NCBI RefSeq assembly: GCF_042140125.1
Contig: NZ_CP159473.1
Strand: one strand, 5' to 3'
DNA length: 64,000 nt
DNA from: Rhodophyticola sp017644125
Lineage (GTDB): Bacteria; Pseudomonadota; Alphaproteobacteria; Rhodobacterales; Rhodobacteraceae
Shown here: in pieces, positions 53,453-63,133 of the stretch
Position numbering within the stretch: position 1 is the first letter of the stretch
Layout: each line of letters begins with the position of its first letter
Notes under the pieces: generated by a model
What the model was told of the DNA's origin: nothing
Seen by the model: only the letters and a program-made list of their open reading frames with translations
The model's database searches: none
Program-made: the position numbers and the translations under genes

Positions 53453-55189
53453 CTAGGCCTGCGCCAGATGAAATCCCGGCACATCGCCGCGATACACGGT
53501 TTCGGGCCGCTGGCTGATCCGGTCCAGCTCTTCCAGATCGGCGCGCGCATCGGCGGCCGAGCCCCAGTCGCGATCCATGTCCGGCCAGGGGATCGAGTCG
53601 ATCAGCAGCCGCGTATAGGCATGCTGCGGGTGGCCGATCACCTCCTTCGGCGGGCCCGCCTCCACCACATGGCCGTGATAAAGCACCATCACGTAATCGC
53701 TCACATGATAGGCCGTGGCCAGATCATGGGTGATATACAGGATCGAGATGCCGTGCTTGTCCTTCAGGTCATGGATGTTTTTCAGGATCGTCGCGCGCAG
53801 GCTGGCATCGACCATCGATACCGGCTCGTCCGCGATCAGCAGCTTGGGCGACAGCATCAGCGCCCGGGCCACGATCAGCCGCTGCCGCTGCCCGCCCGAC
53901 AACTGGTGCGGATAGCGGTTCAGCACCAGCGACGGATCAAGCCCCACCGCAACGCAGGCCTCCTCCATCGCGGTGGTCACATGGGCCTCGTCGCGGGCAA
54001 GCCCGAAGCGCTTGAAGGGGAATTTCAGCGCGTGGTTGACCCGGTAGAACGGGTTGAAACAGGCATAGGGGTCCTGAAAGACCGCCTGAACCTCCTTGCG
54101 GAAGGTCAGCGCCGCCGCCCCGCCCAGCGCGTTGATATCCTGCCCCTTGAACAGAACCTCCCCGGTGGACGGCGTGTTGAACCCCAGCATCAGCCCGCCC
54201 ATCGTCGATTTGCCCGAACCCGACTGGCCCACGATGGAGATGATCTGCGGCACCGCCCCGTCCAGCCGGAACGACATCGGATGCAGCGCCGTCACCGCCC
54301 CATAGCGGCGGGAGACGTTCCGGAATTCCAGAAGCGGCGGCGCGCCGGTGTCGGTCTGCACCTCCGGTGCGCGCGGCGTGCTGTCCAGAAAGCTGTCGCC
54401 GCCCACCAGCGGAACGCTTGAAATCAGCTCTCTGGTATAGGGATGGCGCGGGTTTTCAAGGATCTGGCGCACATCTCCGAACTCCACCAGTTCGCCCAGC
54501 CGCATCACGGCCAGATCGTCTACCGATTGCGCCATCAGCCCCATGTCGTGACCGATCAGGATCAGCCCGGCGCCGATCTTGTCCTGCACCTCGCGCAGGG
54601 TCTGCATCACATGGCGCTGGGTGATCACGTCCAGCGCGCTGGTGGGCTCGTCGGCGATGATCAGATCGGGTTGCAGGCAAACGCCGATGGCGATGCAGAC
54701 CCGCTGCTTCATGCCGCCCGAAAGCTCATGGGGGTAAAGCTGGCCCACATGGGGCTCCAGCCCCACACCGGCCAGAACCTCGCGCGACCGGCGTTGCAAC
54801 TCGCCCGGCTCCACATGGCCTTCATGGGCGACGATCCCGTCCCAGATCTGGGTCTCGACCCGCATCACCGGGTTCAGCGAATTCATCGCGCCTTGCGGGA
54901 TATAGCTGATCTTGCGCAGGCGCACGCGGCGCATCTCCTCGTCGCTCAGGCCCAGCAGATCGGTGCCGCCGACCCCGTTCAGCCGGATCGACCCGCCCGC
55001 GACGAACCCCGGCGCCGCCAGCATCCGCATCGCGGCCAGCGCGGTGGTCGTCTTGCCCGATCCGGATTCGCCGATGAACCCCACGCGGCGGCCCTTCGGG
55101 ACCGACAGCGAGAAATGCGAGACCGCGTGAACCACCCCCTTGGAGGTGGGAAAGTCGATGGAGAGATCGTCGATGTCGAGCACGTTCAT
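53453..55189 (-). CDS. ABC importer ATP-binding protein with two fused ATPase domains
   Basis: The protein is 578 residues from ATG 55189. The first ATPase domain has Walker A GESGSGKTT and signature LSGGMKQRVCIAIGV. The second has GQSGSGKST and LSGGQRQRLIVARAL. This is the DppD-DppF fused form. The longer frame to 55309 lies in the permease gene and was rejected. It is four bases upstream of the mannosidase gene and powers the two permeases encoded before it. Confidence 0.92.
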   Translation of the reverse strand: MNVLDIDDLSIDFPTSKGVVHAVSHFSLSVPKGRRVGFIGESGSGKTTTALAAMRMLAAPGFVAGGSIRLNGVGGTDLLGLSDEEMRRVRLRKISYIPQGAMNSLNPVMRVETQIWDGIVAHEGHVEPGELQRRSREVLAGVGLEPHVGQLYPHELSGGMKQRVCIAIGVCLQPDLIIADEPTSALDVITQRHVMQTLREVQDKIGAGLILIGHDMGLMAQSVDDLAVMRLGELVEFGDVRQILENPRHPYTRELISSVPLVGGDSFLDSTPRAPEVQTDTGAPPLLEFRNVSRRYGAVTALHPMSFRLDGAVPQIISIVGQSGSGKSTMGGLMLGFNTPSTGEVLFKGQDINALGGAAALTFRKEVQAVFQDPYACFNPFYRVNHALKFPFKRFGLARDEAHVTTAMEEACVAVGLDPSLVLNRYPHQLSGGQRQRLIVARALMLSPKLLIADEPVSMVDASLRATILKNIHDLKDKHGISILYITHDLATAYHVSDYVMVLYHGHVVEAGPPKEVIGHPQHAYTRLLIDSIPWPDMDRDWGSAADARADLEELDRISQRPETVYRGDVPGFHLAQA

Positions 55190-55200
55190 GACCGTCTCCC

Positions 55201-56145
55201 TCACAGTTTCCGCAGGCGCGGATTGGACACCTCGTCGAGGCCCAGATTGATCAGCAGAAGCCCGATGAACATCAGCGCCAGCAGGATCGTCGGGATGCCC
55301 CACCACCAATAGAGGTTCTGGATCAGCGCGCCGGAATTGATCGCCTCGTAGATCGTGCGGCCAAGGGTCGGAATGCGCTGCGGGCCAAGGCCCAGAACCT
55401 CCAGCCCGACGGCCGTCACGATGGAGGTGGTGACATTGGCGATGAAGGAGCCGAAGAGATAGGGCACGAGGTTCGGCATCATCTCGCGGAACATGATATG
55501 CATGGTCGACGCACCCGACAGCCGCGCCATCTGCACATAGCCGCTTTCCCGCATCGACAGCACCTGCGCGCGGATCAGGCGCGTGGGCGACTGCCAGACG
55601 AAGCAGGCGATCAGGATCGCCATCATGGTCAGCGATATGTCTCCATAGGCCGCCTGAAAGACGACAAGGATCAGAAGCGGGGGGATGGTGATCATCACGT
55701 CCGACAGAACCCGGATCACGTCATCCACGCGGCCCCGGATGAAGCCCGCCGAGAAGCCGAGGAAAATCCCGATGCTCATCCCTATCAGCGAGGCCAGCAC
55801 ACCCACGAATAGAGAATTGGGCGCGCCGATGATCAGCAGCGCCAGCACGTCCCGCCCCGCCCCGTCGGTGCCGAGCGGATGCGCCCATGTGCCGATCTGC
55901 CCGCGCAGGTTCTCCAGCCCCACCGGCGGTTGCCGCGTAAGCCCCGACCCGGTGAAGACCAGATCGGGATCCCAGAAGATCCGCCCCAGAATGCCCATGG
56001 CGACGATGCCAAGCAGCAGACCGGCGCCCCAGATCAGCTTGGGGTTCCGCCACGGGTTGTCGAAGCGCTTCATCCGCCGGATCTGCCGGGCGGTCAGGTC
56101 GGGCGTCTGCGCGCCGGCGGCATTGGGTGTGGAATGATCAGCCAT
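55201..56145 (-). CDS. ABC importer permease, DppC type (oligosaccharide/peptide class)
   Basis: The 314-residue permease starts with a long cytoplasmic segment ending RRMKRFDNPWRNPKL. DppC-type motifs include HPLGTDGAGRDVLALLI and the EAA-like RLSGASTMHIMFREMMP. About six helices are visible. It lies 3 bp from the DppB-type gene and 11 bp from the ATPase gene. Confidence 0.92.
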   Translation of the reverse strand: MADHSTPNAAGAQTPDLTARQIRRMKRFDNPWRNPKLIWGAGLLLGIVAMGILGRIFWDPDLVFTGSGLTRQPPVGLENLRGQIGTWAHPLGTDGAGRDVLALLIIGAPNSLFVGVLASLIGMSIGIFLGFSAGFIRGRVDDVIRVLSDVMITIPPLLILVVFQAAYGDISLTMMAILIACFVWQSPTRLIRAQVLSMRESGYVQMARLSGASTMHIMFREMMPNLVPYLFGSFIANVTTSIVTAVGLEVLGLGPQRIPTLGRTIYEAINSGALIQNLYWWWGIPTILLALMFIGLLLINLGLDEVSNPRLRKL

Positions 56146-56148
56146 GTC

Positions 56149-57162
56149 TCATGCCGCCTCGTGCCGGATGCGCGGATCGATCAGCGGATAGACCAGATCG
56201 ACGATGAAGACCGCCAGCGCCGTCATCAGGATGATCACGAAACTGACCCCCTGGATGACCGGGAAATCCTGATCGAGGATCGCGTCGTAAAGCAGCTTGC
56301 CCATGCCATTGTAGGCAAAGATGCGCTCCACCAGCACCTGTCCCGCGATCAACAGCCCGATCTTCAGCGCGAAGGCGGTGATCTGCGGCAGGATCGCGTT
56401 GCGGATCATGTAGCGGTAGAGGATATAGCGCGGCCGCAAGCCCTTGGCCTTGGCAAGCGTCGTGTAATCCTCGCCCTGCACGGTGATCATCAGCCCGCGC
56501 ATGCCCAGCGCCCAGAACCCGAACGTCACCACGACGATCGACAGCGCGGGCAGAAACCCGTGATGAAGCACCGAACCCGCGAAATCCCAGCTCCAGCCGG
56601 GCTCCACCGTCAGCCCGTAGGCGCCGGTCAGCGGGAACCACTGAAGCTGCGCCGAGAAGATCCACATCAGAAGCAGCCCCGACAGGATCGGCGGGATCGA
56701 GGTGAACACCATCGCCGCCGGGATCGCCACCTTCCACAGCCGCGGGGTGTGCTCCCACACCATCAGCGCGCCCAGCAGATTGCCGATCACGAAGGTGATC
56801 ACGATGGAGATCAGCATCAGCCCGATGGTCCATGGCAGCGCATTGGCGATCAGCGTGGAAACCGGCGTGGGAAACGAGGCGGTCGACAGGCCGAAATCCA
56901 GAAACAGGATGTTGCGCATGTATTTCGCATATTGAACGAGCAGCGGATCGTTCAGCCCGAACCGCTCCTGCAGCGTGGCGAGGATCTGCTCCGATCCTTC
57001 CACCGTACCGGCCCCGGCGGTCATCCGGCCCAGCATGATCTCGGCAGGGTCGACCGGCGACAGCCGCGGGATCAGCCAGATCAGCGTCGCCGCGATCACG
57101 ATCGTCAGCACCAGCGTGATCGCGCGGTTCATCAGATAGCTGGCGGGTATTCGGCCCATCAT
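56149..57162 (-). CDS. ABC importer permease, DppB type
   Basis: The 337-residue permease runs from ATG 57162 and has the N-terminal helix ITLVLTIVIAATLIWLIPRL. A periplasmic loop with a LQERFGLNDPLLVQYAKYM segment is typical of DppB/OppB. The EAA-like loop is AKAKGLRPRYILYRYMIRNA. The first of two ATGs was taken. It sits between the binding-protein gene and the DppC-type gene. Confidence 0.92.
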   Translation of the reverse strand: MMGRIPASYLMNRAITLVLTIVIAATLIWLIPRLSPVDPAEIMLGRMTAGAGTVEGSEQILATLQERFGLNDPLLVQYAKYMRNILFLDFGLSTASFPTPVSTLIANALPWTIGLMLISIVITFVIGNLLGALMVWEHTPRLWKVAIPAAMVFTSIPPILSGLLLMWIFSAQLQWFPLTGAYGLTVEPGWSWDFAGSVLHHGFLPALSIVVVTFGFWALGMRGLMITVQGEDYTTLAKAKGLRPRYILYRYMIRNAILPQITAFALKIGLLIAGQVLVERIFAYNGMGKLLYDAILDQDFPVIQGVSFVIILMTALAVFIVDLVYPLIDPRIRHEAA

Positions 57163-57235
57163 ATGGCTCCTTCCCGGATTGCGGGGGGTGGCCGCGCGCC
57201 CGCCGGGGTGGCAGGCGCGCGGCACGCTCGGCGCG

Positions 57236-58969
57236 TTACTCCGCGCGTTCCAGATTGTGGATGATCTGATGGGTGTGGTTCCACCAGAAGGCCGGATGGT
57301 TGTAGTTGTTCTCCGCCGTGGGCCAGCCCGTCCAGTAGGTGGTGTTCATCGGGATCAGCTTGGCCGCCTGCACCAGCGGGATGAACGGCAGTTCCCCGGC
57401 CAGATGGCCATAGGCCTCGGCCACCATCCCCGGCAGCGCTGGATCGTCCAGCGCCATCGTGCCCATCTCGTCCACGATCGCGGTATAGGCCGCGGCGGCG
57501 TCGCCATCCCACCGGGCGGTGTTGTTGAACCCGGGGCTGCGCTCGCCCACCGGCACGACCGAGGCGGTGGTGTACCGGCTCATCGAGGTCCATGGCTCGT
57601 TCACCGACCCGCAGGACAGCCAGCTATAGGACATCTCAAAGGCGCCGAACGGCAGCACCTCGCCCCAGAACACGCCGTTTTCCACCGGCACCGACCGGGC
57701 GTTGATGCCCGCCCGGTTCAGTTGCTCCACCACCATGTCGATGGTCCGCGTGTATTCGGTGGAGGCCGAGTTCACATGGATCGACACGGCCAGATCCTCG
57801 CCGTCCCTCTCGTAGATCCCGTCGGAGCCCATCGTGTAGCCCGCCGCCTCGATCAGGGCCTGCGCGGCCTCCGCATCGCCGGTTGCGGGCAGGCCGTGCC
57901 CGGCCGCCACCACGGCGTCGATGAAGGGCCGCATGGAGCCGTATTCGGCGAACATGGTCGATGACGGCACGGTGGTCCCCTCATAGGCGATGTTGACGAT
58001 CTGCGTCCGGTCGATGATCAGCCCCACGGCGCGGCGCATCGCCGGGTCGTCCCACGGGGCGACGGTGGTGTTGATCTCCAACTGCCGCGCGCAGGGGTCC
58101 GGCCACGCGAACGGATAGCCGTCATGCCACGAGATCACGTTGGGGTTCTGGGCCTGGATCGCCTCGAATGTCCCGATGGAGACCGAATGGGCGATATCCA
58201 TCTGGTTGGCCAGCATCAACTGTGCCCGGCTTTCCTCGCCGCCGGTCTCCAGCCAGATCAGCCGCGCGGGCTCGGGCAGGTCCATGAAGCCGGTCGCCGC
58301 ACCCCACCAGTTGTCGTTCCGGTCCCAGATCGCGCGGTTGGTGTCGGCCGAACTGTAGGTATAGGGCCCGGTGCCGATCGGTGGATAGAAGGCGAAGGTG
58401 GCGGGGTCCTCTCCGGCCCAGACATGCTCGGGCATGATCAGGAAGGAGCCGAAGATCCGCACCCCGAAATTCTCCACATGGAACCGCGGGTTGGGGCTGT
58501 TCAGCGTGAAGCGCACGGTCAGATCGTCGATCTTCTCCACGGTGGCGACCTGCGCGCGCATCGTGGCCGCTTCCCGTTCGCTCAGCTCCTCGTTCTCCAG
58601 AACCATGCCGACGGTGAACACCACGTCATCGGCATTGAACGTCTCACCGTCGGACCATTCCACGCCCTCCCGCAGGCTCAGCGTCCACTCGCTGAAATCC
58701 TCGTTCGGCTCCATCGCCGTCGCCAGCCACGGGTCCATCTCGCCGGTTTCGTAATTCAGGATGAACAGCGGCTCCCACATCGCCTGATGCGCGCCGTGCT
58801 GGCGTTTGGTGCCCGAGGTGAACCAGTTGAAATTCTCCGGGTCTCGGATGGTCCGGTCCAGATCGAAAATCACCGTATCCTCCCGGGCCACCTCCTGCGC
58901 GGGCGCCATGCCGGTCAGCGCCAGCGCCATCGCGGCGGAGGACAGCAAAAGTCTCGTGGTTGGTTTCAT
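57236..58969 (-). CDS. ABC importer substrate-binding protein, SBP_bac_5 family (likely oligosaccharide)
   Basis: The 577-residue precursor has a signal peptide ending near APAQEV. Landmarks are WTLSLREGVEWSDGETFNADDVVFT and a PIGTGPYTYSSAD segment of the family. The protein is larger than typical peptide binders and is encoded with a GH38 mannosidase. Several family members of this size bind oligosaccharides, so a mannoside ligand is a reasonable inference. It is the first structural gene of the importer operon. Confidence 0.88.
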   Translation of the reverse strand: MKPTTRLLLSSAAMALALTGMAPAQEVAREDTVIFDLDRTIRDPENFNWFTSGTKRQHGAHQAMWEPLFILNYETGEMDPWLATAMEPNEDFSEWTLSLREGVEWSDGETFNADDVVFTVGMVLENEELSEREAATMRAQVATVEKIDDLTVRFTLNSPNPRFHVENFGVRIFGSFLIMPEHVWAGEDPATFAFYPPIGTGPYTYSSADTNRAIWDRNDNWWGAATGFMDLPEPARLIWLETGGEESRAQLMLANQMDIAHSVSIGTFEAIQAQNPNVISWHDGYPFAWPDPCARQLEINTTVAPWDDPAMRRAVGLIIDRTQIVNIAYEGTTVPSSTMFAEYGSMRPFIDAVVAAGHGLPATGDAEAAQALIEAAGYTMGSDGIYERDGEDLAVSIHVNSASTEYTRTIDMVVEQLNRAGINARSVPVENGVFWGEVLPFGAFEMSYSWLSCGSVNEPWTSMSRYTTASVVPVGERSPGFNNTARWDGDAAAAYTAIVDEMGTMALDDPALPGMVAEAYGHLAGELPFIPLVQAAKLIPMNTTYWTGWPTAENNYNHPAFWWNHTHQIIHNLERAE

Positions 58970-59023
58970 TCGTCTTCTCCCTGTTGTCGGTGCAACGGTT
59001 GCATATCCTGGGGCATGCGGGGC

Positions 59024-59707
59024 CTAGCGGGCATGGGTCATCACCAGCACGCGGGGATTTTCCGGGATATCCTCCCTGTCCAGCCTGATCGTGCTGGCGC
59101 AGGCGAAATCCACGTCCTTTTCCTCGAAATAGCTCAGGAAACTCTCGATCCACATCGTGTTGCGGGGTTTGTAGGTGAGCGTGCGGAAATGCATCGGAAT
59201 GATCAGTTTCGGCCGCACCTTGCCGATCAGCGCCATGAGATCCGGCAACTCGATGGTCAGATATCCGCCCGCCAGCGCCAGAAGCACGTCCACATCCTCG
59301 AAAAACGCCATCTGCGCGGGGGTCAGCGGGTTGCCCACATCGCCCATATGGGCCACGCGAATACCGTCCATCTCGAACCGGTACATGCCGTTCTGCCCGG
59401 GCACCTCATGCTCCGGGTGGTGGTCCCATTCCGCCGCCTCGATGGCGCGGACGTGCAGGCCCGCGGCCTCCGCCGCGCCGCCTGTCTGCGCGACCGTCAG
59501 CGCGTTCAGCACCGCAGGCGCGCCGGGGATCAGATCGGCCCGGCAATGGGCGCTGTCATCATCCGACGAGATGATCACCAGATCGGCGCTTTCCCCGATC
59601 GGCCGATAGCCGACGCCCTCGGGTGTGTAGGGGTCGCAGATGACGCTCGGGCCCGTGGTGTCCGGGGTCAGCCTGAAGGCCGCATGGCCGTACCATGTGA
59701 TCTGCAT
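59024..59707 (-). CDS. MBL-fold metal-dependent hydrolase (UlaG-like)
   Basis: The 227-residue protein has the UlaG-type N-terminus ITWYGHAAFRL. It has an SSDDDSAH metal motif in place of HxHxDH, VAHMGDVGNPLT, and IIPMHFRTLTY near the end. The altered first motif keeps an Asp and a His but loses the first His pair, so its metal use may differ. Start ATG 59707. It is upstream of and co-oriented with the mannoside importer genes and may act on the same ligand, though this is only context. Confidence 0.78.
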   Translation of the reverse strand: MQITWYGHAAFRLTPDTTGPSVICDPYTPEGVGYRPIGESADLVIISSDDDSAHCRADLIPGAPAVLNALTVAQTGGAAEAAGLHVRAIEAAEWDHHPEHEVPGQNGMYRFEMDGIRVAHMGDVGNPLTPAQMAFFEDVDVLLALAGGYLTIELPDLMALIGKVRPKLIIPMHFRTLTYKPRNTMWIESFLSYFEEKDVDFACASTIRLDREDIPENPRVLVMTHAR

Positions 59708-59857
59708 CCGGTCATTTACCCTTTCGAAACACATGTGCGGATTTGATCTTCGCCGCGCGGGCGGCGGCGGGGTTCCGCGTTTGTGGAATTTGCGAATTGA
59801 TATACCATTGTTATAGGTGGCGCCGGATCGGGGCGCCGATTTTCCGTTAACTTTCTG
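59708..59857. other. Short intergenic region with a GGCGCC hairpin
   Basis: GGCGCC at two points near 59819-59837 can pair around a short loop. A short run rich in T follows on the plus strand, but no gene ends rightward here, so it is not a clear terminator. It may hold the promoter of the leftward MBL gene. Confidence 0.3.
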
Positions 59858-60679
59858 TTAGTTATTGCCCACCACATGGGGGCTTTGCGTCTTCGTGATA
59901 TCGTCGTTGTCGGGTCTCGCATGGTGGCGCCAGTGGCCCGACGGGTCGCGTCCCCGGCAGATGATCGCTTCCACCCCGCGGGCCCAGTCCGGGTCGGTGA
60001 TCCGCACCTCCGGCGGGCAGTAGCGCAATGTCAGCCCGCAGCGGCGGCGGTCCGATCTGTTGGCCTCCGAACCATGGACCAGCATATCCGCGTGAAGCGA
60101 AATCTGCCCGGCTTTCAATGTGTTGGTGAAAGGCTGGCCCAGCCTGTCGGCATCCGCGATCCCTTTGTGGAACACGGCCGTGGCCCCGGTCTGCGTCGTT
60201 TCCAGCGCGCCCTTGTCATGGCTGCCGGGAATGAACCGCATCGCGGAATTCGCGGCGTCCGCATCGTCGATGGCCAGCCAGACGGTGACCGTGCGTGCGG
60301 GGCTCAGGCTCCAGAAGCTCGCATCCTGGTGCCAAGGTACTTCCTTGGGATCATGAGGTTTTTTCGACAGGATGGCGCTGGCCCAGCAGATGATGTCGGG
60401 CCCGATGATGTCGGCGACATGGTCCAGGATGCGGGTGTCGGTGGCGATGTCCCAGATCCCGGCCATCCGGGCCTGATAGCAGTTGATGCCATAGGCGCCC
60501 GCATCGCCCAGCCGGGTCATGAGCCGGTCGAAATAGGCGCGGATGCGGGCGATCTCGGGGCCGGTGAAAATGTCGAAGGGCTGCACGAACCCGTCGCGGT
60601 TATAGGCCGCGATATCGGTTGCGCTCAGCCGTGACAGACCCGTGGCCGCAGCCGGGCAAAACCGCAGATCCAACACCAT
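59858..60679 (-). CDS. Phytanoyl-CoA dioxygenase (PhyH) family protein
   Basis: The protein is 273 residues from ATG 60679, chosen because GGGGAGG lies just upstream. It has the 2-oxoglutarate/Fe(II) facial triad pattern: VPWHQDASFW (HxD) and a distal His in LHADMLVHGSEANRSD, followed by an Arg in CGLTLRYCPPEV for 2-oxoglutarate. Bacterial members hydroxylate diverse substrates, including ectoine and small metabolites. It diverges from an AraC gene, its probable regulator. Substrate is unknown. Confidence 0.88.
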   Translation of the reverse strand: MVLDLRFCPAAATGLSRLSATDIAAYNRDGFVQPFDIFTGPEIARIRAYFDRLMTRLGDAGAYGINCYQARMAGIWDIATDTRILDHVADIIGPDIICWASAILSKKPHDPKEVPWHQDASFWSLSPARTVTVWLAIDDADAANSAMRFIPGSHDKGALETTQTGATAVFHKGIADADRLGQPFTNTLKAGQISLHADMLVHGSEANRSDRRRCGLTLRYCPPEVRITDPDWARGVEAIICRGRDPSGHWRHHARPDNDDITKTQSPHVVGNN

Positions 60680-60738
60680 ATCCAACCTCCCCATCCCCCA
60701 GCATAGGCAGCAAGGCGGCGGTTGTGGCAGACCCCAAC

Positions 60739-60767
60739 TTGACATTTTTATGTGGGAATTTGATATT
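60739..60767 (+). promoter_or_regulatory. Candidate sigma-70 promoter for the AraC gene
   Basis: TTGACA (60739-60744), a 17-bp spacer and GATATT (60762-60767) lie 45 bp before the AraC ATG, in a locally AT-rich stretch. The -10 matches four of six consensus bases. Confidence 0.5.
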
Positions 60768-60812
60768 CTTGTTAAGATTTCTGCACTTGCAAACAAGGGA
60801 TTTTGGCATTTC

Positions 60813-61676
60813 ATGCGAAAATCACTGTTCAGAATTGATACATATCTCAAACCGGACGAGGCCTTCCATTATGCCCGCAAGGACCTTGATCCGTCCCCGC
60901 CGGAGATCGTGCATACCCATGACTATTTCGAGCTGTTTCTGGTCGAGCAGGGGCGCACGCGGCACGCGATAAACGGGGTGGAGGAAACGCTCGGCGTCGG
61001 AGACATGGTGTTCATCCGGCCCGCCGATATCCACGCCTTTCAGGCGGATGCGGAGCTTGGCTGCCGGATCATGAATGTGATGTTCCGGGTGGAGACCGCC
61101 GAACATATCGTGACCCGCTACGCGGAGGATTTCGCCGGGCGGCTGTTCTGGTCCGACGGGGATCTGCCGGTGACGGTTCACATGACGGGTGCGCAGCGGG
61201 AGCGCGCGATCAACTCGATCCAGTCCATGCGCAACACGCGGCGCAGCCTTGCCCGGATCGAGCATTTCCTGCTGTCGGTCATGACCCATGTGCTGGACGA
61301 AGCGGCCACCATCCATGACCGCGCGCCCACCTGGCTGGTGACCGCCTGCCAGGAGGCCCGCCGGCCCGAGATTTTCCGGCGCGGGGCCGCCGGTTTCGTC
61401 GCCTCCGCCGGTCGCGGTCACGAACATGTCTGCCGGCAGGCGCGCCGGTATCTGGGCGTCTCGCCCACCGAATACGTCAATCGCGTGCGGATGCAGCATG
61501 CCGCGATGCTTCTGGGCACGACCCGGCTCACGATGCAGGAGGTGGCGCAGGAATGCGGCCTGGAAAACCTCAGCCATTTTCACCGGCTATTCCGGGAGAT
61601 CTACGGCACGACCCCCCGGCAGTATCGCCAGCGCCGCAAGCGCGATCCGATCCAGTCGGGCGCGGTCACCGCCTGA
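60813..61676 (+). CDS. AraC-family transcriptional regulator
   Basis: The 287-residue regulator has an N-terminal cupin-like sensing domain (IVHTHDYFELFLVEQGRTRH) and a C-terminal double HTH of AraC type. The second HTH reads LTMQEVAQECGLENLSHFHRLFREIYGTTPRQYRQR. The upstream in-frame extension crosses the divergent promoter and was rejected. It faces the PhyH-like gene across 133 bp and is the likely regulator of it, possibly also of the mannoside locus. Confidence 0.92.
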   Translation: MRKSLFRIDTYLKPDEAFHYARKDLDPSPPEIVHTHDYFELFLVEQGRTRHAINGVEETLGVGDMVFIRPADIHAFQADAELGCRIMNVMFRVETAEHIVTRYAEDFAGRLFWSDGDLPVTVHMTGAQRERAINSIQSMRNTRRSLARIEHFLLSVMTHVLDEAATIHDRAPTWLVTACQEARRPEIFRRGAAGFVASAGRGHEHVCRQARRYLGVSPTEYVNRVRMQHAAMLLGTTRLTMQEVAQECGLENLSHFHRLFREIYGTTPRQYRQRRKRDPIQSGAVTA

Positions 61677-61722
61677 GCGCCCGGTTGGATCTCAGCCCGG
61701 TGCGGGGCCGGTTTTCAGAGCA

Positions 61723-62937
61723 TCAGAAAAACGCCTGCAATCCGGTCTGGGCGCGGCCCAGGATCAGGGCATGCACATCATGCGTGCCTTCATAGGTGTT
61801 CACCGTTTCGAGATTCTGCGCGTGCCGCATCACATGGTACTCCGCCATGATGCCGTTGCCGCCATGCATGTCGCGCGCTGCGCGCGCGATATCGAGCGCC
61901 TTGCCGCAATTGTTGCGCTTGATCAGGCTGATGACCTCGGGCGCGCAACTGCCGTCGTCCAGCATCCGCCCGGCACGAAGGGCCCCTTGCAGGCCGAGCG
62001 CGATGTCGGTCTGCATGTCGGCCAGCTTTTTCTGGAACAACTGCGTCTGCGCCAGCGGCCGGTTGAACTGCACCCGCTGCAGCCCGTAGCTGCGCGCCCG
62101 GTGCCAGCAATCCTCGGCGGCGCCCATCACGCCCCAGGCGATGCCGTACCGCGCCCGGTTCAGGCAGCCAAACGGCCCCTTCAGGCCTTCGACACCGGGC
62201 AGAAGCGCCTCTTCACCCACCGCCACGTCCTTCATCACGATTTCACCGGTGACGGAGGCGCGGAGCGACAGTTTCCCGCCGATCTTGGGGGCGGAAAGAC
62301 CCTTCATGCCCTTTTCCAGCACAAAGCCGCGGATCTTGCCGCCATGCGCCTCGGACTTGGCCCAGACCACGAACACATCCGCGATCGGAGAGTTCGAGAT
62401 CCACATCTTCGCGCCGTTCAGAACATAGCCGTCGGCGGTCTTTTTCGCGACGGTTTTCATTCCGGCCGGGTCGCTGCCCGCATCCGGTTCGGTCAGGCCA
62501 AAGCAGCCGATCAACTCGCCCGCCGCCAGCCCGGGCAGGTACTTCTGCCGCTGCTCTTCGGAGCCGTAGGCGTGGATCGGGTACATTACCAGCGACGATT
62601 GCACCGACATCATGGAGCGATAGCCGCTGTCGATCCGCTCCACCTCGCGGGCGACCAGCCCATAGCTCACGTAGCCCGCTCCGATGCCGCCATATTCCTC
62701 GGGAATGGTCACGCCCAGCAATCCCATCTGCCCCATCTCGGCGAAGACCTCGGGGGCGACGAGTTCGTTCAGATAGGCCTCCGTCACCCGCGGGGCGAGC
62801 TTGTCGGCGGCATAGGCCCGCGCGCCCTCCGCCAGCATCCGTTCTTCCTCGCTCAACTGGCTGGACAGCTGAAACGGATCCGCCCAGTCGAATGGCGCGA
62901 GCGAAGGGCCGGTATGGCGTGTGTGACCGTCAGGCAT
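61723..62937 (-). CDS. gcdH: Glutaryl-CoA dehydrogenase (acyl-CoA dehydrogenase family)
   Basis: The 404-residue flavoenzyme converts glutaryl-CoA to crotonyl-CoA with decarboxylation, in lysine and tryptophan degradation. The C-terminal NTYEGTHDVHALILGRAQTG matches the glutaryl-CoA dehydrogenase signature with catalytic Glu. CFGLTEPDAGSDPAGM and the FNRPLAQTQLFQKKLADMQT segment are acyl-CoA dehydrogenase hallmarks. The ATG at 62937 gives the normal N-terminus; the longer frame to 63354 was rejected. It diverges from the nitronate monooxygenase gene. Confidence 0.95.
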   Translation of the reverse strand: MPDGHTRHTGPSLAPFDWADPFQLSSQLSEEERMLAEGARAYAADKLAPRVTEAYLNELVAPEVFAEMGQMGLLGVTIPEEYGGIGAGYVSYGLVAREVERIDSGYRSMMSVQSSLVMYPIHAYGSEEQRQKYLPGLAAGELIGCFGLTEPDAGSDPAGMKTVAKKTADGYVLNGAKMWISNSPIADVFVVWAKSEAHGGKIRGFVLEKGMKGLSAPKIGGKLSLRASVTGEIVMKDVAVGEEALLPGVEGLKGPFGCLNRARYGIAWGVMGAAEDCWHRARSYGLQRVQFNRPLAQTQLFQKKLADMQTDIALGLQGALRAGRMLDDGSCAPEVISLIKRNNCGKALDIARAARDMHGGNGIMAEYHVMRHAQNLETVNTYEGTHDVHALILGRAQTGLQAFF

Positions 62938-63133
62938 GGACTCTCTCCCAGAAGATATCGGGCGCAAAACATCGCATTTGCACCGATTGTGCAAGATCGA
63001 TGCGCCGAACCCAAGCCCCCATCTGACGCAGCGTTCCGTGTTCCGGTACGTCTTGCCGCCATCCGGGCGCGGCTCTAGGCTCTGCCGCTGAACGGAGGGC
63101 CGTGCCCCATGTCCAGACGAACACAATCCGCCG

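Noticed and set aside
51277..53517. 746-codon rightward frame opposite the mannosidase
   Set aside because: It is a shadow frame; the leftward frame has GH38 catalytic motifs.
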